64,000 nt of DNA from Staphylococcus argenteus (GCF_000236925.1 NC_016941.1:620001-684000), one strand, 5' to 3'; positions 19,565 to 27,952 are shown, numbered from the stretch's first letter. A program made the numbers and translations. The notes: generated from the letters alone by a model not told the origin.

Positions 19565-19775
19565 TACAGTTGGCTTGCTTGCGCAGCAGCTGCATAAGAG
19601 CCCCTAATCGCTAAAGCTCAAGGGTGTTAAAGAATACAGTTGGCTTGCTTGCGCAGCAACTGCATAAGAGCCCCTAATCGCTAAAGCTCAAGGGTATTAA
19701 AGGAATACATTTGGCTTGCTTGCGCAGCAACAGCATAAGAGCCCCTAATCGCTAAAGCTCAAGGGGCTCTAAAAG
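19565..19775 (+). repeat. Array A of the 70-bp double-hairpin repeat (3 units)
   Basis: Three units start at 19565, 19635 and 19706 (period 70-71 bp). Each begins CAGTTGGCTTGCTTGCGCAG, which closes with CAACTG, then GCATAAG and a second hairpin around CTAATCGCTAAAGCTC. In the last unit the second stem is perfect (AGAGCCCC with GGGGCTCT) and ends 4 bp before the GGGAGG ribosome binding site of the next gene. Units 1 and 2 have shorter second stems. Confidence 0.92.
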
Positions 19776-19786
19776 GGAGGATTTAA

Positions 19787-20422
19787 ATGTTAGGAACTGA
19801 TGATTTATATAAAATTTTATATGCACATCTTGGACCGCAAAATTGGTGGCCTGCAGAGAATGACATTGAAATGATGTTAGGTGCAATTTTAGTTCAAAAT
19901 ACAAGGTGGCGAAATGCAGAAATTGCATTGAATCAGATTAAAGAACACACGCATTTTAATCCAAAACATATATTAGAATTACCTATTGAAACGTTACAAT
20001 CATTGATACGTTCAAGTGGCTTTTATAAAAATAAATCATTGACGATTAAATCATTATTAACATGGTTAGGACGACATCATTTCAATTACCAAGAGATTAA
20101 TGAGCGATATAAAGATAAATTAAGAAATGAATTATTATCTTTGAAAGGTATTGGAAGTGAAACAGCAGATGTCTTACTTGTTTACATATTCGGACGTATT
20201 GAATTCATCCCTGATAGTTATACTAGAAAAATATATGCTAAGTTAGGATACGAAAATACGAAGAGCTATGAACAATTAAAAAAAGTAATAACCTTACCAA
20301 ATTATTTTACAAATCAAGATGCAAATGAATTTCATGCATTATTAGACGTATTTGGTAAATATTATTTTAGAGATAAAGATACAACGAATTATGACTTTTT
20401 AGAGCCATACTTTAAAAATTAA
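19787..20422 (+). CDS. HhH-GPD DNA glycosylase, endonuclease III-like without Fe-S cluster
   Basis: This 211-residue protein has the HhH-GPD fold: helix-hairpin-helix LLSLKGIGSETADVLLVYIFGR near residues 115-136 and the catalytic-aspartate loop FIPDSYTRKIYAKLG after it. The residue corresponding to the lyase lysine of endonuclease III is Glu or Ser (GIGSETAD), so a monofunctional glycosylase is expected. The protein has no cysteine, so the C-terminal 4Fe-4S cluster is absent. The N-terminal NDIEMMLGAILVQNTRW matches the family. It excises damaged bases; the lesion type is unknown. AAAGGGAGG precedes the ATG, immediately after repeat array A. Confidence 0.83.
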   Translation: MLGTDDLYKILYAHLGPQNWWPAENDIEMMLGAILVQNTRWRNAEIALNQIKEHTHFNPKHILELPIETLQSLIRSSGFYKNKSLTIKSLLTWLGRHHFNYQEINERYKDKLRNELLSLKGIGSETADVLLVYIFGRIEFIPDSYTRKIYAKLGYENTKSYEQLKKVITLPNYFTNQDANEFHALLDVFGKYYFRDKDTTNYDFLEPYFKN

Positions 20423-20526
20423 ACGCTGTGAAGTTAGATAGATGAGTTTATATGAAATATAAAAAATAATTTACTATTTTCTTTTAGTATGTGGACTTAT
20501 ATAATAAATAGATGTGAATAAAGTAA

Positions 20527-21080
20527 TACTGTTGGTTTGCTTGTGAACAACTGCATAAGAGCCCCTAATCGCTAAAGCTCAAGAGTGTAGAGGAACGCAG
20601 TTGGAAGCTAAGGCACAACTGCATAAATCCCTCTAATCACTAAAGCGAAAAGTGGGATTAAATGAATACAGTTGGTTTGCATGCGCACAACTACATAAGA
20701 GCCTCTAATCGCTAAAGCTCAAGAGTGTAGAGGAACGCAGTTGGAAGCTAAGGCACAACTGCATAAATCCCTCTAATCGCTAAAGCGAAAAGTGGGATTA
20801 AATGAATACAGTTGGTTTGCATGCGCACAACTGCATAAGAGCCTCTAATCGCTAAAGCTCAAGAGTGTAGAGGAACGCAGTTGGTTTGCATGCGCACAAC
20901 TGCATAAAAGCCCCTAATTAATAAATTAATAAGGGTTAAAGGAACGCAGTTGGAAGCTAAGGCACAACTGCATAAATCCCTCTAATCGCTAAAGCGAAAA
21001 GTGGGATTAAAGGAATACAGTTGGTTTGCATGCGCGCAACTGCATAAGAGCCTCTAATCGCTAAAGCTCAAGAGGCTCTA
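20527..21080 (+). repeat. Array B of the 70-bp double-hairpin repeat (8 units)
   Basis: Eight units of 69-70 bp start at about 20527, 20597, 20667, 20737, 20807, 20877, 20946 and 21016. Two types alternate: X (TTGGTTTGCATGCGCACAAC, then GAGCCTCT stem) and Y (TTGGAAGCTAAGGCACAAC, then AATCCC...GGGATT stem), in order X-Y-X-Y-X-X'-Y-X, giving a 140-bp higher-order period. Stem arms change in pairs between X and Y. The final unit closes with a perfect GAGCCTCT/AGAGGCTC stem ending directly before the AAAAGGAG of the next gene. Confidence 0.93.
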
Positions 21081-21096
21081 AAAGGAGATGGATAGT

Positions 21097-21981
21097 GTGA
21101 AGAAATCGTTAATTGCTTTTATTTTAATGTTTGTACTTGTTTTAAGTGCTTGTGGCAATAATAATGAAAAACATGATAGTGATAAAAAGGAAACGTCTAA
21201 AACGCCTTATCATAGAATTGTTTCATTAATGCCTAGTAATACAGAAATTTTATATGAACTGGGATTAGGTAAATACATAGTTGGTGTTTCAACGGTTGAT
21301 GATTATCCGAAAGATGTTAAAAAGGGCAAAAAACAATTTGATGCCTTGAATCTAAATAAAGAAGAACTTTTAAAGGCAAAGCCTGATTTAATTCTTGCGC
21401 ATGAATCGCAGAAAACAACTGCCAATAAAGTATTGTCATCATTAGAGAAACAAGGTATCAAAGTAGTCTATGTAAAAGATGCTCAATCAATTAATGAAAC
21501 ATATGATACGTTTAAACAAGTTGGTAAATTAACTAATCGTGACAAACAGGCTGAACAGCTTGTCGAGGAAACTAAGGATAATGTTGCAAAAATAATTGAC
21601 TCGATTCCAGCGCATCACAAAAAGTCTAAAGTATTTATTGAAGTATCATCAAAACCTGAAATATATACAGCTGGTAAGCATACATTTTTTAACGATATGC
21701 TTGATAAACTTGACGCGCAAAATATTTATAATGATATAGATGGTTGGCAGGCTGTTACAAAAGAAAGCATTATAAAAAAGAATCCAGATATTTTAATTTC
21801 TACTGAATCTAAAACAAAATCAGATTATATGAATATCATCAAAAAAAGAGGCGGATTTAATAAAACTAATGCCGTAAAAAATACACGTATTGAAGTTGTA
21901 AATGGCGATGAAGTTTCTAGACCAGGTCCACGTATAGATGAAGGTTTAAAAGAATTAAGAGATGCAATCTATAAAAAATAA
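21097..21981 (+). CDS. Iron-siderophore/cobalamin-type substrate-binding lipoprotein
   Basis: The product has 294 residues from the GTG at 21097, 9 bp after AAGGAG; the ATG at 21088 touches the ribosome binding site. A signal peptide ends in the lipobox LSAC, so the mature protein is a membrane-anchored lipoprotein. The rest is a class III periplasmic-binding fold (HRIVSLMPSNTEILYELGLG, KPDLILAH, IEVSSKPEIYTAGKHTFFNDML, DGDEVSRPGPRI-like end), the BtuF/FecB family. The ligand may be a siderophore, heme or corrinoid and cannot be fixed from sequence. A lone FecCD permease gene follows after a terminator; no ATPase is nearby. Repeat array B precedes it and no Fur box is seen. Confidence 0.85.
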   Translation: MKKSLIAFILMFVLVLSACGNNNEKHDSDKKETSKTPYHRIVSLMPSNTEILYELGLGKYIVGVSTVDDYPKDVKKGKKQFDALNLNKEELLKAKPDLILAHESQKTTANKVLSSLEKQGIKVVYVKDAQSINETYDTFKQVGKLTNRDKQAEQLVEETKDNVAKIIDSIPAHHKKSKVFIEVSSKPEIYTAGKHTFFNDMLDKLDAQNIYNDIDGWQAVTKESIIKKNPDILISTESKTKSDYMNIIKKRGGFNKTNAVKNTRIEVVNGDEVSRPGPRIDEGLKELRDAIYKK

Positions 21982-21993
21982 AACATAATTAAG

Positions 21994-22044
21994 AATCCCT
22001 TATAGCTATATAAAATCATTTATGTAGAGTTATAAGGGATTTTA
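21994..22044 (+). terminator. Terminator between the lipoprotein and permease genes
   Basis: AATCCCTTATA pairs with TATAAGGGATT and a short T-rich tail follows. Confidence 0.75.
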
Positions 22045-22127
22045 AAATATATTTTCACCACACATAGAAACGTTTGTGAGTGATTGCTATAATGTATGTA
22101 ATTATCTATTAAAGAAAAGAGTATACT

Positions 22128-23078
22128 ATGACATTTTATAAAACTATATTAAGTTGGATTGTTATATTAATAATAACTTCTGCCATGTATTTGTTTTGGC
22201 AACTGGGTAGTATCAATGACCCATTTAATCAATCCATATTAATGAATGTAAGGTTGCCAAGGTATTTTGAGGCATTGTTAACAGGTATGATATTAACAGT
22301 TTCAGGATTAATTTTTCAAACAGTATTAAATAATGCATTAGCTGATAGTTTTACGCTAGGTTTAGCAAGTGGTGCAACATTTGGTTCAGGGTTGGCGTTA
22401 TTTCTAGGTTTAACTGCATTATGGATTCCTATATTTTCTGTAGTATTTAGTTTTATTACATTATTAATCGTCCTTTTCATAACTTCAATATTAAGCCGTG
22501 GATATCCGATAAGGATTCTAATATTATGCGGTTTAATGGTTGGTGCTTTATTTAATTCTTTATTATATTTTCTAATTTTATTAAAACCAAGACAATTAAA
22601 CACGATTGCCAATTATTTATTTGGTGGTTTTGGTGATGCTGAATATTCAAATGTAACAGTGATTACAACTGTATTTATAGTAGGGCTATGTGCCATTATT
22701 TTAATACTCAATCAGCTTAAATTATTACAATTAGGAGAGTTAAAAAGCCAGTCATTAGGTCTAAATGTACAAATTATTGCATTTATAGCGTTATGTTTAG
22801 CTTCAATGATGACCGCAATTAATGTTGCGTATGTTGGTATTATTGGATTTATTGGCATGATTATTCCACAGTTGATAAAAAAATGGCAATGGCGACAAAC
22901 CTTAGGACGACAGTTAACGTTGAATTGTATCATTGGTGGACAAACTATGGTTATAGCTGATTTTATAGGAAGTCATGTATTATCACCGATACAAATACCA
23001 GCAAGTATTATTATTGCACTAATCGGTATACCAGTTTTATTTTACATGTTAATATCTCAGTCGAAACAGTTACACTAG
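22128..23078 (+). CDS. FecCD-family ABC transporter permease
   Basis: This 316-residue polytopic protein has about nine hydrophobic segments. The FecCD signatures are NVRLPRYFEALLTGMILTVSG, the DSFTLGLASGATFGSG loop and NVAYVGIIGFIGMIIPQLIK, which contains the coupling helix for the ATPase. It would form a homodimeric membrane channel for an iron-siderophore or cobalamin importer, most simply with the lipoprotein just upstream. No ATP-binding subunit is encoded here, so it must borrow one; FhuC, encoded at 60.1 kb, is a natural candidate. A terminator separates it from the lipoprotein gene, so expression may be independent. Confidence 0.87.
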   Translation: MTFYKTILSWIVILIITSAMYLFWQLGSINDPFNQSILMNVRLPRYFEALLTGMILTVSGLIFQTVLNNALADSFTLGLASGATFGSGLALFLGLTALWIPIFSVVFSFITLLIVLFITSILSRGYPIRILILCGLMVGALFNSLLYFLILLKPRQLNTIANYLFGGFGDAEYSNVTVITTVFIVGLCAIILILNQLKLLQLGELKSQSLGLNVQIIAFIALCLASMMTAINVAYVGIIGFIGMIIPQLIKKWQWRQTLGRQLTLNCIIGGQTMVIADFIGSHVLSPIQIPASIIIALIGIPVLFYMLISQSKQLH

Positions 23079-23132
23079 CACATGACATTTGCTAAAATAG
23101 GATTAACTATAAACATAAAGAGGGCATAAGCG

Positions 23133-23852
23133 ATGGATTTGAATCAAATTAAAGCAGTAGTATTTGATTTAGAAGGTACTTTGTTGGATAGGGTTAAGTC
23201 TAGGGAGAAATTTATCGAAGAACAATACGAAAGATTTCATGATTATTTAATCCATGTTCAACTTGCAGATTTTAAAAAGGCATTTATTGAGCTTGATGAC
23301 GATGAAGATAATGATAAACCTGATTTATATAAAGAAATCATTAAACGATTCCATGTAGATAGATTGACTTGGAAAGACCTTTTTAGTGATTTTGAAATGC
23401 ATTTTTATCGTTATGTATTTCCTTATTACGATACGTTATATACGTTAGAAAAATTGTCTCAAGAAGGCTATCAAATTGGTGTTATAGCTAATGGCAAATC
23501 AAAAATTAAACAGTTCCGTTTACATTCATTAGGTCTAATGCATGTGATTAATTATTTATCAACTTCAGAAACAGTAGGGTTTCGTAAACCACATCCTAAA
23601 ATATTTGAAGATATGATTGATCAACTGGACGTTTCACCTGAAGATATTATGTATGTGGGTGACGATGCATTGAATGATGTAGCGCCAGCAAGAGCAATGG
23701 GTATGGTCAGTGTTTGGTATAAGCAAGAAGATGCAGAAATTGAACCACTCGAAGAAGAAGTGGACTTCACAATAACGACAGTTGAAGAATTATTAACTAT
23801 TTTACCTATAAAAAATGACAATAAAGGAGATAATTATGGATCTATTTACTAG
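23133..23852 (+). CDS. HAD-superfamily hydrolase
   Basis: This 239-residue HAD phosphatase-like protein has motif I VVFDLEGTLLDR, where the usual second Asp of DxD is Glu, as in some HAD branches. The helical cap (about 15-90), motif II VIANGKSKIKQ, motif III lysine in GFRKPHPKIFEDM, and motif IV YVGDDALNDVAPARAMGM are all present. It probably hydrolyses a small phosphoester, with unknown substrate. AAAGAGGGC precedes the ATG. It overlaps the next gene by 17 bp, so the two are translationally coupled. Confidence 0.82.
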   Translation: MDLNQIKAVVFDLEGTLLDRVKSREKFIEEQYERFHDYLIHVQLADFKKAFIELDDDEDNDKPDLYKEIIKRFHVDRLTWKDLFSDFEMHFYRYVFPYYDTLYTLEKLSQEGYQIGVIANGKSKIKQFRLHSLGLMHVINYLSTSETVGFRKPHPKIFEDMIDQLDVSPEDIMYVGDDALNDVAPARAMGMVSVWYKQEDAEIEPLEEEVDFTITTVEELLTILPIKNDNKGDNYGSIY

Positions 23853-24636
23853 AAAAGATGGAACATCATTACACTATAGTACGTTAGGTGAAGGTTATCC
23901 TATCGTGTTGATTCATACCGTGCTTGATAATTACTCGGTATTTAATAAATTAGCTGCAGAACTAGCCAAATCATTTCAGGTGGTATTAATAGATTTAAGA
24001 GGACATGGTTACTCTGATAAACCACGACACATTGATATACATGATTTTGCAGATGATATAGTAGGATTACTTAAATATTTATATATTGAAGAGGTAGCAT
24101 TGATATGCCATGAAATGGGTGGCTTTATTGGAGCGGATATGTCAGCTCGATACCCACAGCATACGTCATCACTTGTTTTAGTAAACCCAACCTCAATAGA
24201 AAGTGAATTACCTGAAGAACGTTTATTTAGAAAATATGCACATATTATTCGCAATTGGGATCCTGAAAAACAAGATAAATTTTTAAATAAGCGTAAGTAT
24301 TATCGTCCTCGTAAAATGAATCGTTTTCTTAAACATGTTGAAGATACAAATGAAATTTCAACTAAAGAAGAAATACAAGCTGTTAAAGATGTATTTAAAA
24401 GACAGGGCATTTCAAAAGTCTATGGTGATGTTGAAGTCCCTACAATGATAGTAGCAGGTGAATTTGGTGAAAGAACAACAAGACTTGAAGCTAAAGAAGT
24501 TGCAGATTTGATACAACATGTTGACTTTAAAGTATATCAAGAATCAAGTGCATTTCCATTTGTGGAAGAACAAGAAAAATTTGTTGAGGATGCAACAATA
24601 TTTATCAATGAACATCATGAAAATAAGCATGTTTAA
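23836..24636 (+). CDS. Alpha/beta hydrolase-fold protein lacking the Ser-His catalytic pair
   Basis: The product has 266 residues from the ATG at 23836, preceded by AAAGGAG inside the upstream gene. The alpha/beta hydrolase fold is clear: IVLIHTVLDN oxyanion region, VVLIDLRGHGYSDKP, and a nucleophile elbow. The elbow reads ICHEMGGF, so glutamate replaces the nucleophilic serine, and the C-terminal histidine block reads SSAFPFVEEQEKF, with alanine where the catalytic His normally sits. This suggests a non-hydrolytic or pseudoenzyme role, perhaps tied to the overlapping HAD partner. It is a paralogue of the gene at 26.3 kb. A small chance remains that another residue serves catalysis. Confidence 0.8.
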   Translation: MDLFTRKDGTSLHYSTLGEGYPIVLIHTVLDNYSVFNKLAAELAKSFQVVLIDLRGHGYSDKPRHIDIHDFADDIVGLLKYLYIEEVALICHEMGGFIGADMSARYPQHTSSLVLVNPTSIESELPEERLFRKYAHIIRNWDPEKQDKFLNKRKYYRPRKMNRFLKHVEDTNEISTKEEIQAVKDVFKRQGISKVYGDVEVPTMIVAGEFGERTTRLEAKEVADLIQHVDFKVYQESSAFPFVEEQEKFVEDATIFINEHHENKHV

Positions 24637-24771
24637 TTTTTAGCAATAAGTGAAATATAAAAGTAGTAATTATTATTTGTAATATAATTGTAATATGACT
24701 GTTGTTTTAGAAATGATTGTTGTATAATGGTTTTGAGCACAAGACGATATAAATAAAAGGAGAGAGTGCTT

Positions 24772-25278
24772 ATGAAAAAGCTACTAACGGCAAGTATAAT
24801 TGCATGTTCTGTTGTATTGGGAGTAGGCTTAGTAAATACTAACGCTGAAGCAGCAAGTGGCAACTCTATTGATACTGTTAAACAATTAACTAAGGGTGAC
24901 CAGTCATTAGAAAAAGTGAAAATTGGCGAATCTATTAAAGATGTTTTAACTAAGTACAAAAATCCGATGTACTCTTACAATGAAAATGGAACTGAACATT
25001 ATTATGAGTTCCACACTAACAAAGGTATGTTACTTGTAACAACTGATGGTAAGAAAAATGACGGTAAAGTCATACGTGTATCAATGATGTATAACGATGC
25101 AAATGGTCCAACGTATCAAGCTGTTAAAAATTATGTTGGCAAAGCAGTGACACATACTGAATATAGTAAAGTTACTGGTAATTTTGGCTATATTGAAAAA
25201 GGGAAAACGACTTATCAATTTGCCTCAGCACCAAAAGATAAAAACATAAAATTATATCGTATTGATTTGGAAAAATAA
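24772..25278 (+). CDS. Secreted protein of unknown function
   Basis: The product has 168 residues from the ATG at 24772 (AAAAGGAGAG upstream). A classical signal peptide with a KK start and hydrophobic core (LLTASIIACSVVLGVGLV) ends at NTNAEAA, so cleavage after AEA is likely. The mature part is small and basic, with KIGESIKDVLTKYKNPMYSYN followed by strand-rich HYYEFHTNKGMLLVTTDGKK, reminiscent of CAP-associated or IsaB-like secreted modules, but I cannot assign a family. There is no cell-wall anchor motif. It is monocistronic with a strong terminator. It is probably an abundant exoprotein; function unknown. Confidence 0.78.
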   Translation: MKKLLTASIIACSVVLGVGLVNTNAEAASGNSIDTVKQLTKGDQSLEKVKIGESIKDVLTKYKNPMYSYNENGTEHYYEFHTNKGMLLVTTDGKKNDGKVIRVSMMYNDANGPTYQAVKNYVGKAVTHTEYSKVTGNFGYIEKGKTTYQFASAPKDKNIKLYRIDLEK

Positions 25279-25298
25279 TAATTAAATAAACCGTGCTT

Positions 25299-25339
25299 AA
25301 CCGACAAGTTAAATCGCAACGCTTGTCGGTTATTTTTTT
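25299..25339 (+). terminator. Terminator after the secreted-protein gene
   Basis: AACCGACAAG pairs with CTTGTCGGTT and a T7 tract follows. Confidence 0.92.
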
Positions 25340-25442
25340 ACATGTCATAATACTACAGTAAATGCTAAATTTTAAGATTTACGAAGGGGATATTCAAAGT
25401 ATAGAATAAATAAAGATGTTTCATTTTAAAGGAGTATTACCT

Positions 25443-26159
25443 ATGCGCATTAATGATAAAATTTTACTAGAAAATATAGAAGATTACTTTAATCATAAAG
25501 GTTTATCACCGCATTTGATTGATGATATTAAAGAGAAAGTAAATACAGATATTAAAAATTCTGAAAAGCAAGACCAAGATTATATAGAATATAAAGGTAA
25601 ATCACCGGCTCAAATAATATTAATGATCCAAAGAAATTTATTTGCACTACAGTTGAATCCAGTTATATTCTTTATCCTTAACTTTATCCTTATTTCATAT
25701 TTATATGATAAGCAATATGTGCAATTTCAAGCCATAACAGGTATGAGTTTATTTTATTGTTTAATTATTTTTCCGATGACAATCGTTGTTTGTTTAAGGG
25801 TGTCGAAAAAGAACTATTTGCGTAGTAATAAACTAGAAATGATTATGGGAACAGTAATCGCTATAATTTCACTAATTCTAATTGTACTACAAGCGTTTAA
25901 TGTTACTTGGGGAATTATACCAATTACTAATTTTGGTCATCAATTTTTCTTTTTTGTTGGTATTATTTTAGTTATTGTTGGTATTTTTTATAAACACCTT
26001 GAATTTTCAGGAATCGGATTATTATTCTGTCAGAAAACAATTGATGCAATGATTCATAATCCGCAAACTGCACAAGTTTTTTCACTCATAATATGGATGT
26101 TACTAGTTATCCTAGTCATTTATTTTACAATTCGTTTATCTTCACGTACAAAAATATAA
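25443..26159 (+). CDS. DUF1129-like integral membrane protein
   Basis: The product has 238 residues from the ATG at 25443, with AAAGGAG 10 bp upstream; an in-frame ATG at 25416 lacks a ribosome binding site. A cytosolic helical N-terminus (LLENIEDYFNHKGLSPHLIDDIKEKV) precedes about six hydrophobic segments starting near residue 70 (NPVIFFILNFILISYLY, MSLFYCLIIFPMTIVVCL, and later ones). The architecture resembles DUF1129 membrane proteins, with low certainty. No function can be named. It is followed by a terminator and lies alone between a secreted protein and a hydrolase. Confidence 0.68.
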   Translation: MRINDKILLENIEDYFNHKGLSPHLIDDIKEKVNTDIKNSEKQDQDYIEYKGKSPAQIILMIQRNLFALQLNPVIFFILNFILISYLYDKQYVQFQAITGMSLFYCLIIFPMTIVVCLRVSKKNYLRSNKLEMIMGTVIAIISLILIVLQAFNVTWGIIPITNFGHQFFFFVGIILVIVGIFYKHLEFSGIGLLFCQKTIDAMIHNPQTAQVFSLIIWMLLVILVIYFTIRLSSRTKI

Positions 26160-26168
26160 ATATTATTT

Positions 26169-26215
26169 AACTATTCATCTGATTTAATGTATAAATTTAG
26201 ATGAATAGTTTTTTT
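26169..26215 (+). terminator. Terminator after the membrane-protein gene
   Basis: AACTATTCATCT pairs with AGATGAATAGTT and a T7 tract follows. Confidence 0.9.
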
Positions 26216-26326
26216 AATAGTGGAGTAGTATTTAGGAATTTATAAATAATTTAAAAAAATTGTTTATAAAATGAAAGCGTACATAGAAACAGATTGGGTA
26301 TATAGTTTATTGAGGGAGGTGTCACA

Positions 26327-27115
26327 ATGAATAAAGTCACTATTAATCCTCAAATCCAATTAACTTATCAAATGAAGGGTAAAGGGGAACCAATTATTTT
26401 ATTACACGGCTTAGATGGTAATTTAGCTGGATTTGAAGATTTACAACATCAACTTGCAACATCATTTAAAGTTATTAGTTATGATTTAAGAGGTCACGGT
26501 AAGTCTTCTAAAAGTGAATCATATGAATTGAATGATCACGTTGAGGATTTGAAAATTTTAATGGAGAAATTAAATATTCATGAGGCACACATACTTGGAC
26601 ATGATTTAGGTGGTGTGGTCGCTAAGCTGTTTACAGATAAATATGCCTATCGTGTCAAATCATTAACCACCATAGCTGCAAAAAAGGATGATTTGATACA
26701 CAGCTTTACACAGTTATTAATTAAATACCAAGATGAAGTCGCTGGATTTAATAAATCAGAAGCTTATATTTTATTGTTCTCAAAGCTGTTTAAGAACCAA
26801 GAAAATACGATGAAGTGGTATCAAAAGCAAAAAATATATAGTACTAAGTCTGAAGATGATAGTGCGGCGGCAATTCGTTCATTAATTTTACACCAAGATG
26901 AACCAATATATATGAAAAAGCGCACGTGTGTACCAACTTTATTAATTAATGGTGAACATGATCCATTAATTCAAGATAAATTGCATTTTAAATTAGAAGC
27001 TCACTTTTTAAATGTAACTAAAAAAATCTTTGATCATTCTGGTCACGCACCACATATTGAAGAACCAGAAGTATTTTTAGATTACTATTTGGATTTCATT
27101 AAAAGTGTATCGTGA
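26327..27115 (+). CDS. Alpha/beta hydrolase with Asp nucleophile
   Basis: This 262-residue alpha/beta hydrolase has the oxyanion block IILLHGLDGNLAGF, VISYDLRGHGKSSKS, the nucleophile elbow LGHDLGGVVAK with Asp in place of Ser (as in epoxide hydrolases and haloalkane dehalogenases), acid loop LLINGEHDPLI, and catalytic His in DHSGHAPHIEEPE. The catalytic set is therefore complete for an Asp-nucleophile enzyme. The substrate is unknown. GGGAGGTGTCACA precedes the ATG. It is a paralogue of the degenerate hydrolase at 23.8 kb. A convergent arrangement with sarA follows. Confidence 0.85.
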   Translation: MNKVTINPQIQLTYQMKGKGEPIILLHGLDGNLAGFEDLQHQLATSFKVISYDLRGHGKSSKSESYELNDHVEDLKILMEKLNIHEAHILGHDLGGVVAKLFTDKYAYRVKSLTTIAAKKDDLIHSFTQLLIKYQDEVAGFNKSEAYILLFSKLFKNQENTMKWYQKQKIYSTKSEDDSAAAIRSLILHQDEPIYMKKRTCVPTLLINGEHDPLIQDKLHFKLEAHFLNVTKKIFDHSGHAPHIEEPEVFLDYYLDFIKSVS

Positions 27116-27126
27116 TTTGTGACATG

Positions 27127-27171
27127 TATCCCATAAGTTAGACTACGATCTAATTTATGGGGTATATTTTT
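27127..27171 (+). terminator. Terminator after the alpha/beta hydrolase gene
   Basis: TATCCCATAAGTTAGA pairs with TCTAATTTATGGGGTA, then a T-rich tail. Confidence 0.88.
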
Positions 27172-27338
27172 ATGTGGTGAATTTTTCTTTGATTGAGAGA
27201 ACTAAGAAAATGTTATGTGAATTTTATTCAATTTATTCAAAATGTATTCATATATGTGAATGTGCCGTTATTGTTTGAATTATAAGATTATAAGCAAACC
27301 TCACTAAAGACTTACCACTCAAAGATAAAAAAGGGCAT

Positions 27339-27380
27339 AAAAAAAGGAAGTTTAATAGAATGTATCATCTATCAAACTCC
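27339..27380 (-). terminator. sarA terminator
   Basis: On the minus strand, GGAGTTTGATAG pairs with CTATTAAACTTCC and runs into a U7 tract 20-60 bp past the sarA stop. Confidence 0.88.
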
Positions 27381-27401
27381 ACCAAATTGCGCTAAACAAA
27401 A

Positions 27402-27776
27402 TTACAATTCAATTTCGTTATTTGCTTCAGTGATTCGTTTATTTACTCGAGTTAATAATGACTCGATTTTTTTACGTTGTTGTGCATTAACAAGAATTAA
27501 AACAGTTCTTTCGTCATGCTCATTACGTTTTTTATCGAAGTAATCTTCTTGTGATAAAATTTTAACTGCTTTAACAACTTGTGGTTGTTTGTAGTTTAAG
27601 TGGTTAATAATATCTTTAAGATAGTATTCTTTTTCTTTGTTTTCGCTGATGTATGTCAATACAGCGAATTCTTCAAAGCTAATTGAAAATTCCTTTTTAA
27701 TTAAACTTTTTAATTTGTCAGCATAAGTTACCATTGATAATAACTCAAAGCAATCATTAATTTTTGTAATTGCCAT
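27402..27776 (-). CDS. sarA: Staphylococcal accessory regulator SarA
   Basis: This 124-residue winged-helix regulator controls agr, exoproteins, adhesins and biofilm genes by binding AT-rich DNA as a dimer. The sequence starts [20 protein letters not shown] with the single Cys9, has the recognition helix region [21 protein letters not shown], and the wing [21 protein letters not shown] lies before the ATG. The 900-bp upstream region on the minus strand carries three promoters (P1, P3, P2), and transcripts from all end at the terminator downstream. Length and sequence are standard. Confidence 0.98.
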   Translation of the reverse strand: MAITKINDCFELLSMVTYADKLKSLIKKEFSISFEEFAVLTYISENKEKEYYLKDIINHLNYKQPQVVKAVKILSQEDYFDKKRNEHDERTVLILVNAQQRKKIESLLTRVNKRITEANNEIEL

Positions 27777-27923
27777 GTTTAAAACCTCCCTATTTGATGC
27801 ATCTTGCTCGATACATTTGCCCGATATATTGATATCTAATCTTTATTTATTATAGATATGTTAGTCATAATTTTACATTAAATAAGTTTTATTAAATATA
27901 TTTAATGCTCTATTATTTAGTTA

Positions 27924-27952
27924 ATTATAACTAATTAAAAATGAGAAGTAAA
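27924..27952 (-). promoter_or_regulatory. sarA P1 promoter
   Basis: On the minus strand TTTACT (27952-27947), 17-bp spacer, TATAAT (27929-27924). The start would be near 27917, about 140 nt upstream of the ATG, as expected for the short sarA transcript. Confidence 0.75.

Noticed and set aside
19565..21080. CRISPR-like appearance of the regular repeats
   Set aside because: The units are contiguous 70-bp repeats with no unique spacers and no cas genes nearby; they are structured tandem repeats.
26272..26285. Candidate cre site TGAAAGCGTACATA
   Set aside because: It has two mismatches in the more conserved right half and no clear metabolic target; too weak to list.
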